A stretch of 10,968 bases of DNA, taken from NCBI GenBank assembly GCA_021797955.1, contig JAJZYV010000023.1, forward strand, positions 1 to 10,968, given 5' to 3'. Position numbers and translations under genes: made by a program. Numbering within the stretch: position 1 is the first letter of the stretch; each line of letters starts with the position of its first letter. The stretch is from Thermoplasmata archaeon (GTDB lineage Archaea; Thermoplasmatota; Thermoplasmata; Thermoplasmatales; Thermoplasmataceae). The notes beneath the pieces are model-generated. The model ran no database searches. It had not been told where the DNA came from and saw nothing but the letters and a program-made list of their open reading frames with translations. Positions 1-7,100 of this stretch are shown in pieces.

Positions 1-1
1 A

Positions 2-604
2 TCTAGATATGAGACGAAGCTGAAGTATGCAGGCTTCCCCTTCAGGAAAACAATGGACGAGTTCGATTTCTCGTTCCAGAAATCCATTGACAGATCTGTC
101 ATAGACGATCTCATGACAATGAGGTTCATACACAACCATGAGAATGTGGTCTTCCTTGGACCACCTGGTGTCGGTAAGACTCATCTGTCAGTTGCACTGG
201 GAATTCGGGCGCTCCAGTCCGACATTTCAACATATTACATCTCAGCAGTCAGACTGGTGCAGGCTCTCAGGAAGGAGTATATGAGAGACAGACTCAACAT
301 CCTTCTCAGGAGCTATTCAAGGTATTCTCTCATGATAGTGGATGAGATAGGCTATCTTCCACTGAATCGTGAGGAATCCAATCTCTTCTTCCAGCTTGTC
401 TCGTACAGGTATGAGAAATCATCCACGATATTCACCTCAGACAAATCATTCAGTGAATGGGGTGAGGTTATGGGAGATCAGGTGATAGCATCAGCAATCC
501 TGGACAGGATACTGCACCACTGCACAGTGCTGAACATCAAGGGTGAGTCTTACAGGCTCAGGGAGCGGCGGAAGGGTATTCCTCCGCCGTATAAGGAGAG
601 GTGA
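2..604 (+). CDS. istB: IS21-family transposition helper ATPase IstB (5'-partial)
   Basis: IstB is the AAA+ ATPase that assists the IstA transposase of IS21 elements in target selection and strand transfer. The frame is open to the left edge: before the ATG at 53 it reads SRYETKLKYAGFPFRKT, which is normal IstB N-terminal sequence, so the true start lies upstream and the ATG at 53 is internal. Counting from that ATG, the Walker A motif GPPGVGKT is at residues 36-43, Walker B LMIVDE at 93-98, and the sensor region TIFTSDKSFSEWGEV near 125-139. The C-terminal part (ILDRILHHCTVLNIKGESYR) is a family hallmark. The sensor segment has TSDK where I would expect TSNK, a mild change. The reading frame is otherwise intact, so the protein could be functional. 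istA, normally just upstream and often overlapping, would lie outside the window. Confidence 0.93.
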   Translation, partial: SRYETKLKYAGFPFRKTMDEFDFSFQKSIDRSVIDDLMTMRFIHNHENVVFLGPPGVGKTHLSVALGIRALQSDISTYYISAVRLVQALRKEYMRDRLNILLRSYSRYSLMIVDEIGYLPLNREESNLFFQLVSYRYEKSSTIFTSDKSFSEWGEVMGDQVIASAILDRILHHCTVLNIKGESYRLRERRKGIPPPYKER

Positions 605-630
605 AATAAAAATGGAAATTATAAATATGG

Positions 631-681
631 GTGGACAGATTTCGTCTGCCGATTTTGGACAATTTTCACTTGGCGTTTACA
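631..681 (+). repeat. IS21 right terminal repeats
   Basis: Two similar blocks sharing GGACA followed by a T-rich run (631-644 and 655-669) precede the terminal TTGGCGTTTACA at 670-681. This arrangement is typical of the transposase-binding multiple repeats at IS21 ends. The matching left end lies outside the window, so the call rests on the position after istB and on motif similarity. Confidence 0.6.
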
Positions 682-888
682 ATGTCAAATCCAGGTAACG
701 TTGATGCTACCAGGAGTTAAACAAGATGGAAGGTAGTTGACTTATGCTGGATGAGTAAGATCTTTTCTATAAAGTCAAAACGTGTGACAATTTCTCAAAC
801 AGGTGATTATACCCAAATTATAACATGAATTCACGTGTGCTAGATTCGTAGAAAATTCTAAAGAAACATTATGTCCTGGCCATATATA

Positions 889-1695
889 TCAAAATAATAG
901 ATAGCCTATTAAAAATGGAATAGATCTGGCTATTGAAATTGGAACAGTGCTAAGACGTTTGCGAATATCTATATTTTTTCTAATATGTCTGTTGAAGTAC
1001 CTTGTCTCAGTATTCCCTATTAATTTTAAGACCCTCTGTGATTTTCCATAACGATGATATTTTTTCAATATTTTCGCCAAGGAATCGTCTTCAAAGTGAT
1101 CGATTAACGGTTCATCCGTAAGTCCTACACTCTTTCCAAATTTTCTTCCAGCTTCAAAGATCAGATGATGCTCTCCATATCCAATTTTGTCGAACAAATC
1201 GCCAACAATTCGAGTAATTTCTGTAAAAGCTCGATCAAGTATCTCCTTTTTGTAAAATCTAGGTAATAGAAAAGCTAATGTTTCGTACTTCAACCTGTCC
1301 TTCTCTGACAGGCTAATTTCGGAAAGTTTTCTAGCCTGTTCAACCCAGAAACCTTTCCCAATGCTATTCTCCCTGATAATTGTCATATCATAACTGGAAT
1401 ACTTCTGAGATAGTAATTCTAATGCTTTATCTCTAAGTGGTCTTGTGCTGTCTAGTATAAGACAAAATTCACCCTTTGAAAGTAAGTGGGAGTGGTAGCG
1501 CGCTGACAAAAAGAGGGTGTCCTCCGGAAGAATAACTGTTTTACAGCCATAATCATCAAGAATCTTTTCAACGTTTCCTTTCCCAGAACTGTCAGCGCAT
1601 ACAACTTCATAATTGTTGTAACTTTGTTCCCTTATTGATTCAAGAGTATCTGCCAGATATGGTTCTCCTCTAGAGATTAGTTCTATGGATATCAA
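889..1695 (-). CDS. GT2-like glycosyltransferase with degraded DxD motif
   Basis: The 268-residue protein has the layout of a family 2 (GT-A fold) glycosyltransferase: an N-terminal beta strand and helix (IELISRGEPYLADTLESIREQS), a second strand YEVVCADSSG near residues 29-38 that would bind the nucleotide, and a strand ending CLILDSTRP at 78-86 where GT2 enzymes carry LDADD-type metal-binding acids. Here only D82 is kept; the next positions are S83 and T84. A hydrophobic C-terminus (IARSIPFLIGYLLF) suggests membrane association. Start: the TTG at 1693-1695 is the only sensible choice, since an in-frame stop lies at 1714-1716 and no ATG or GTG intervenes. A TATA-like box 25-33 nt upstream fits a leaderless transcript. 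It is transcribed away from the neighbouring GT2 genes. It could be an active enzyme using a variant site or an inactive paralogue; acceptor and sugar are unknown. Confidence 0.75.
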   Translation of the reverse strand: MISIELISRGEPYLADTLESIREQSYNNYEVVCADSSGKGNVEKILDDYGCKTVILPEDTLFLSARYHSHLLSKGEFCLILDSTRPLRDKALELLSQKYSSYDMTIIRENSIGKGFWVEQARKLSEISLSEKDRLKYETLAFLLPRFYKKEILDRAFTEITRIVGDLFDKIGYGEHHLIFEAGRKFGKSVGLTDEPLIDHFEDDSLAKILKKYHRYGKSQRVLKLIGNTETRYFNRHIRKNIDIRKRLSTVPISIARSIPFLIGYLLF

Positions 1696-1719
1696 TGTGG
1701 CGGAATAATAATTTTAAGC

Positions 1720-1728
1720 GATAAATAC
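1720..1728 (-). promoter_or_regulatory. Putative TATA box for the leftward glycosyltransferase
   Basis: On the minus strand this reads GTATTTATC. Its centre is about 29 nt upstream of the TTG start codon at 1693-1695, the spacing expected when archaeal transcription begins at or next to the start codon. No Shine-Dalgarno sequence precedes the TTG. The box therefore also supports the choice of start. Confidence 0.5.
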
Positions 1729-1940
1729 TTCTTGTTTTTCCGTTATTTGCGCATTACCCTGTTGAATATTCTTACATTTTAAATTGGTGGATAATCCAAA
1801 TCATACCATCCAGTCTATTTGTGTATATTCTGTTAGATATCTTTGTAAGGATGCCGTTTCCAATGAGATCGGTGTTAATGTTGTATACTACTAATTTTTA
1901 GATTTAAATTGTACTGATTCGCATTTTGCTTTCAATTGTT

Positions 1941-1950
1941 GTATATAAAA
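1941..1950 (+). promoter_or_regulatory. Putative TATA box for the first rightward glycosyltransferase
   Basis: GTATATAAAA is the best TATA-like match in the region. Transcription would begin near 1970, leaving a leader of roughly 35 nt before the start codon at 2007, so unlike neighbouring genes this one may have an untranslated leader. GTGGAG directly abuts the ATG, too close for a normal ribosome binding site. Confidence 0.4.
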
Positions 1951-2006
1951 AAACTAATATAGTTGGAATGTGGATACTGAAAACAGTTGCAGTTGCCTGA
2001 GTGGAG

Positions 2007-2981
2007 ATGATAAAACTGCTTGCGTCTGTTATAGTTATTGCTTTTGACAGGAGGCAATTTATACTAGAATCTGTCCATAGTGTCTTAAACCAGTCTGTAA
2101 ACAGGGATGAATATGAGATCATAGTGATTAAAAACTTTAAAGATGGAGAGATCGATGGCTTTTTGGAGAAAAATCGAGTATTGTGTATCAACAGCGCCAA
2201 TAGATCGTTGTCCGGTAAAATTGCTGAATCTTTGAATTACGCTACTGGAAAATACATGTGCTTTTTGGAGGATGATGATCTATGGGCACCATCAAAGCTT
2301 TCATCCTTTTTTTCATTACTTAAAAAATTTGGGGATATAGATTTCTATCATAATGGCAACATACACTTCAAAACCGGTGAAAAAAGTTTCCTGAGTTTTA
2401 AGAACACCGAAAATGTTGATTCTGCTGAACTCGTTTCGATGAAAGAGGCGAATAGATCCTTTCTGAAATTCAATAAACTGATCAGAAACAATTTATCTTA
2501 CAATCTGAGTTCTATGATCATAAAAACCGATCTTCTCCGCTTTCATTCAAATCTGCTATTCGAGTTTGGAAGCGACTATGTAGATTCTCTTTTATTTTAT
2601 ATTTCTATAGTGTTCGGCAATAAACTGCTGATAGATAGACAAAAGCTAACAGCGGTACGAGTACACAATGCAAATAGATCAGGCATTAACCTTGGGAAAG
2701 GTCCCAATGGATATCTCGATGTGTTCTATACGTTTCTAAAGTCTACAGAAAACCAGGTCATACGTAATAATATATTTCAGTTACTATCAAGGATAGAACT
2801 AGATCGGACGGTTAAAAATCCGAAATGTAAGAGATCAGACTCTATCAGAAGTTTTGTTGTTTTTACGTATCACAGTATTGCCTGTCGCAGAATTCCAGAT
2901 CTGGACATGCTGATAAAGTCCTTCTTTAGGATGTTTGGAATAATAGCACTGACAGTTATACTTGGCAAATATCATTCATAA
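2007..2981 (+). CDS. GT2 family glycosyltransferase (paralogue A)
   Basis: A family 2 glycosyltransferase, expected to move a sugar from a nucleotide-activated donor to a lipid-linked or membrane acceptor on the cytoplasmic side. Counted from the GTG at 2001, it shows the N-terminal donor strand SVIVIAFDRR (9-18), the helix VHSVLNQS (25-32), the metal- and donor-binding motif FLEDDDLW (88-95), a YNLSS segment at 167-171, YVDSLLFY (193-200) where the catalytic base region would lie, and VRVHNANRSG (219-228), which matches the RxHxxNxS pattern common in this family. The C-terminus (MFGIIALTVILGKY) is hydrophobic and may attach it to the membrane. Start: GTG at 2001 or ATG at 2007; a stop directly precedes 2001. 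I prefer the ATG. It is clearly paralogous to the next gene downstream. Sugar specificity cannot be read from the sequence. Confidence 0.88.
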   Translation: MIKLLASVIVIAFDRRQFILESVHSVLNQSVNRDEYEIIVIKNFKDGEIDGFLEKNRVLCINSANRSLSGKIAESLNYATGKYMCFLEDDDLWAPSKLSSFFSLLKKFGDIDFYHNGNIHFKTGEKSFLSFKNTENVDSAELVSMKEANRSFLKFNKLIRNNLSYNLSSMIIKTDLLRFHSNLLFEFGSDYVDSLLFYISIVFGNKLLIDRQKLTAVRVHNANRSGINLGKGPNGYLDVFYTFLKSTENQVIRNNIFQLLSRIELDRTVKNPKCKRSDSIRSFVVFTYHSIACRRIPDLDMLIKSFFRMFGIIALTVILGKYHS

Positions 2982-3127
2982 TCCGCATATCCCATAGTGA
3001 ATTATAGTTTGAATCTATAGCTCCATTATTCCCCAAGATGAATTAGTGTTTTAGCAGACTAACATTCTGAGTATTTTGGCCTTTGGAGGGAATATTGTCG
3101 ACAGCGTGGAACTCATTTTATAGCGGT

Positions 3128-3138
3128 AAATTATTTTA
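3128..3138 (+). promoter_or_regulatory. Possible TATA box for the second rightward glycosyltransferase
   Basis: AAATTATTTTA lies about 22 nt before the ATG at 3155 and 28 nt before the ATG at 3161, compatible with a leaderless transcript from either. A second candidate, ATTTTATA, is at 3115-3122. Choice between them is uncertain. Confidence 0.3.
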
Positions 3139-3154
3139 CAAGTACATTAGGGAA

Positions 3155-4120
3155 ATGACCATGATAAGTGTAATTATTTCAATCTATAATAGAAATGAAT
3201 TTTATCATCAAGCCCTTCGTTCGCTCGCTGAACAAACTATAGGTTCAGAACAATTTGAAGTAATTATAGTAACAAATATACCGGTAGAACTAACCGATTT
3301 TTCATTTAAATTTTCCGTGTTTATGACGAAAGATACTAGTCTAGTTGGAAAGTTGATTATAGGAATAGATAATTCAAAGGGGGAGATAATCTCATTTCTA
3401 GAAGATGATGATATTTTTCTTCCACATAAGTTGGAGGAGGTCATAGATGCCTTCAGGAATGATATAGCTTTTTACAAAAACGGGATTTCAAGATTTGCAT
3501 CATATGAATACCCATCAGAACATATGAATAAGGTCAGATATGAAAAACCTAGGGTTCACATCGTCAGGAATTACGACGATGAGAAGGTTTTTACACTTAT
3601 CAAATTAGGTGTTAATTACAACCTCAGTTCAATAAGCATAAGAAGGCAGTTTGCAAATGAAGTGAAAAAAGGTTTGAGCAATCTGAGAGTCGGGTATGTT
3701 GATTCGTTCCTATTTTACGCGGCTGTTAAAAACAACTGTTCGATTGGCTATTGTACAAGCATGATGCCTTCCACGATTGTAAGATCTCACAAAAATAATT
3801 CACGTGAATATTTTTCGAGTAAACCTAAGGAAATAGAGGCCGTAGCACTTATAAATTCTTTAAACACGTTTGATATACAAAAAACTTGCCAGTCTCCACC
3901 ATCAGTATCATTAATTTATACCATGATACATCTGGACGTGATCGATGAGTCAATCAAGTCGGGCCTTTTGCGGCGTGGGTCAGTTGCTATTGAGCTGATT
4001 CATTTGCTGAAAGATAAATATGCGGCAAAACTCAGACGTGATCTGATAATCAAGATGTGTCTGTACATAATTTCAGCCTCTTTGCTGAACATTTTTCTTT
4101 CTCTTTACCGAAGGTTGTGA
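3155..4120 (+). CDS. GT2 family glycosyltransferase (paralogue B)
   Basis: A second family 2 glycosyltransferase, 321 residues from the ATG at 3155. It has the donor strand MISVIISIYNRNEF at 3-16, the acidic motif FLEDDDIF at 82-89, YNLSSISI at 155-162, YVDSFLFY at 181-188 and VRSHKNNS at 209-216. All these blocks have counterparts in the same order in the gene upstream, so the two arose by duplication or come from one subfamily. The C-terminus (IIKMCLYIISASLLNIFLSLYRRL) forms a hydrophobic helix with a basic tail, suggesting attachment to the inner membrane face. Start: the frame is open further upstream, with TTG codons at 3083 and 3095, the latter preceded by GGAGG; I chose the ATG at 3155 because GT2 enzymes usually begin a few residues before the first strand. 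ATG at 3161 is also possible. Confidence 0.85.
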   Translation: MTMISVIISIYNRNEFYHQALRSLAEQTIGSEQFEVIIVTNIPVELTDFSFKFSVFMTKDTSLVGKLIIGIDNSKGEIISFLEDDDIFLPHKLEEVIDAFRNDIAFYKNGISRFASYEYPSEHMNKVRYEKPRVHIVRNYDDEKVFTLIKLGVNYNLSSISIRRQFANEVKKGLSNLRVGYVDSFLFYAAVKNNCSIGYCTSMMPSTIVRSHKNNSREYFSSKPKEIEAVALINSLNTFDIQKTCQSPPSVSLIYTMIHLDVIDESIKSGLLRRGSVAIELIHLLKDKYAAKLRRDLIIKMCLYIISASLLNIFLSLYRRL

Positions 4121-4145
4121 ATTCAAAAGATGTTTCCAAATCAAA

Positions 4146-4154
4146 TTTTAAATG
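4146..4154 (+). promoter_or_regulatory. Putative TATA box for the giant membrane protein
   Basis: TTTTAAATG is centred about 29 nt upstream of the TTG start at 4179 and is preceded by a purine-containing stretch (CCAAATCAAA) that could serve as a TFB recognition element. The spacing supports leaderless initiation at the TTG. Confidence 0.5.
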
Positions 4155-4178
4155 CATGATTTTGATTGAAGTCCCGCA

Positions 4179-7100
4179 TTGGAAATATCTGATATCAGAA
4201 AGCTGAACGCAATAACTTTTCTCTTGATAGAGGCTGTTTTTGGATTATTCTGGGCCATTATGTATTCGCAACAGTTATTTGACAATCTTCTGATTGGTGG
4301 AGATATTGGGATTTACAATGTCAATAGCCCGGTTGTTTCACAACTTATGGTACCGCAGATGAATCTGCCGAATATTTTTGCGTCTGTAGTATACTCATTT
4401 TCCCCCCCCTTCCTGGTAGCATCCTGGGATTTTCTGTTTTTTATAAGTTCCTTTTCAATGCCAATTGGAATTTACATTCTTCTTAGCCGCTTGAAATTCA
4501 GACACACGACGCAGGTAGCGGGTAGCCTTTTTTACTCTCTTAATCCGCTGGCTATATTGATGGGTGTGGATTGGGAATATTCAGTATTGCTATTCTTTGT
4601 GCCTGTTCTTTTCCTCTTTCTCATCAGGTTTTATGAGAGTAAGAAAATAAAGGATCTGATATTTGCAGATGTAGTACTTTTCTTACTTTTTGCCATTCAG
4701 GGTATTGACTATTTGAAATTCATAATATTCATTCTCGTGGCTATCATAATCCTCTCTGTTATTGAATTTAATCTGAAGAAAACATTAAGAAACATTGCAG
4801 CAGTTGGGATAGCGTTCGCTGTTCTCCTGATTATGCTTACACCAGCGGTTATTTCAATTCTTGAGGCCTTTCTGGTTTTCAAGGCCTCTGCCTCATCAAA
4901 CAGCGGTGTCACTTCCGCCCTTTATTCAATAGCCCAATTTGAGTATTCAGCCAGTTCTGTACAGGGCACAATTTTTGCGCTTCCATATGTTTCGAATCAG
5001 CTTACGTCAATAATGTATGAAAGCAGCTGGTTCGGGTTGATTTACCTGACGATTATTGTTTCCACCATAGTATATGCAATTTCAAGCCACAACAAGTACA
5101 GAAAGGTCAACATAACACTGATAGCCCTACTTTTTTCGCTGATCGTGTTCCAGTATGGAGTGTATAATGGGTCTTTTCTTTACCTTTTTAAAAACCCCTA
5201 CGTTGGCGTGTATAATTATCCTTTATTCTTTTATTTCACTCAGGTGTTTATATACACATTCTTTTTTGCCCAGCTTTTGGAAGCCTCTATCAACAAACTT
5301 ACCAGTTTGCATTTTTTTGCGATCAGGAAGAAACTTTCGCACCTTTCAGTTGTTATCTTTACTGTTGCTATAATTGCACTTGTGCTATTATCCTCAATAC
5401 CCGTAATGCAATACGAAATTCAATCCAATCCACCGGGAGTAAAGGCTGGTGCTCCAAGTTACGTGACTGATCTTGCGCTCTCTCTAAAAGCATACCAGGG
5501 TCAGAGAATATTGGTGCTTCCAGAAAATACAACTTCACTTAGTTACATTTATGTGGGGGCATCCCAGTCCGATGTTTATGGCTTTCCATACGGATACCAA
5601 AACTTTGCAAGCGAGTTCCCTAATCCTTATGAGTTTCAAAATCTGTCCGCAAATTTCGTAAATTCTGACATTCCTGCACTTTCAATGGCACTTTTAAAAC
5701 ATGATATTCAGGTGATTGTTATTTTAGATCCGCAATTAACTGTTCCAATAACCTCTGATGGCGTCCAGCTCAATGGTGGCGGATCTGTTTTTGCTAGGGA
5801 GATTAATGCCACAGGCCTTTATAAAATAGCAACCGTTAACCAGAACTTTATAATATACAGCCTTGCAACTTCTCACATCAATACAGTGTATTCCAATGCT
5901 AATCCATTTGCTAACAATCTCAGCTTTCAACGGGTCACACCCGTTAATGGCCTCGCAATAGTAACATCAAATTATTCGTACCCAGACATTCCAATTAGGG
6001 TAACACTGCCCCTGGGAATTGAACCTTCTCCATCAGAAGTTTATGATCAACTCATTTTCCTTCCATCATCTATCAGCGGTTCAATAAACACAAACTTCAG
6101 CAACATAATGTTCAGATATACTAATGGAACATACATTCCTGCATGGATAGAAAACATTACTGGTAGCGGTGCATACATTTATTTGAAACTGAAAGGAGAA
6201 TTTAACAGGACAATAGATCTAATGATACTTCCTAAAGATTCAACCATTCCGTTTTCGAGCGGTTATCTCGGGGAGGCTCCCCAGATCTCAGGTACAGGAA
6301 CGAATGTCCTTCCAGCAGGAATAGAGTACTCATCGGTTGCCGTTGGTGCTTACGGGTATGGATACGATGGATCAAATTATACTCTGAATTTTACCTTCAA
6401 TCCGTCAGATTTTTCATACCTGGAAAACAGGAATCTGTCAAATATCGGATTTTTCTCGTATTCAGGATCTCTGCTTAAGGCTCATCTTATGGGATCGCCA
6501 ACGAACAATTCCACAAGCGCAGTCGTGGCAATATCATTTCCAAGAGGCGTACATTACTTTAAAACTCAGCAGAAAAATTACAATATATTTTACATAGGTT
6601 TTGCCAGAAAGTCTGTTAATCTAAGCGCACTTTACTTTCACGTTAATTATACATATCAGCCAGATCTTGCTGTTGATTACGTTCCTTTCGCAGTTAGAAA
6701 TTTTGGAATGTATAACTCACATGACAATGGCAATGAAGTATTTCCGGAATACGATGCCTATTTGAATGGATACTATTCTGCGAATGGATGGGGATTTGGG
6801 GTTCCTGTTCCGGGATATGGGTTGCTTTCGTTTGCTTACTATCCTCCTGATTTTGAGTTTGTAGATAACCTCGGTAACATTGGAAGTGGAATGCTCGCAG
6901 AATCACTGTCTTACATAAGCGGCCAGGCGGCATCCCCGCTTTATATTTCTAATCAGAGTACATCGGTCTTCTTCGGTAATGTACCTGTTTCTTATGTTAA
7001 CTTTAAGCCAGCTGGTCAATTGAATTCCAGCGAAGTGGGGTGGATATCAAATACAACTTCTGATAAGGCGATGATTGCAGAGAATTTCAACAATTCGACT

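Larger units (their letters stand above)
1..681 (+). mobile_element. IS21-family insertion sequence, right-hand part (left part outside the window)
   Basis: The IstB helper ATPase gene is followed by about 77 bases of non-coding sequence that read like the right end of an IS21-family element. Two related blocks lie there, GTGGACAGATTTCG at 631-644 and TTGGACAATTTTCAC at 655-669, and the sequence then runs into GGCGTTTACA, ending in CA at 680-681. IS21 elements characteristically carry several short repeats at each end and terminate in TG...CA. The partner gene istA and the left end would lie upstream of base 1. This stretch appears richer in G+C than the glycosyltransferase genes that follow, in keeping with a separate origin. 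The exact last base and the target duplication cannot be verified without the other end. Confidence 0.75.
1696..2000. other. Divergent intergenic region between two glycosyltransferase genes
   Basis: About 305 bases, strongly A+T-rich, with no coding sequence I can support on either strand. The left end carries a TATA-like box for the leftward gene (1720-1728) and the right end one for the rightward gene (1941-1950). Several short A/T runs lie between them. I see no clear operator palindrome, tRNA or repeat. Confidence 0.5.

Noticed and set aside
682..888. Possible small gene or RNA between the IS21 end and the first glycosyltransferase
   Set aside because: No open frame with protein-like composition and no stable hairpin or tRNA-like pattern by eye; CACGTG at 832-837 is a short palindrome likely due to chance.
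1904..2200. 98-codon open frame on the minus strand
   Set aside because: It is antisense to the start of a clear GT2 gene, has a low-complexity hydrophobic/Ser-Thr translation and shows no motif.
4179..5430. Oligosaccharyltransferase (AglB/STT3) assignment for the N-terminal membrane part
   Set aside because: The WWDYG signature is not seen anywhere in the protein, and the early loop motif resembles other GT-C families better.
6694..6933. 79-codon minus-strand open frame within the giant gene
   Set aside because: A shadow of the coding strand with an odd composition (rich in His, Gln and Pro) and no motif.
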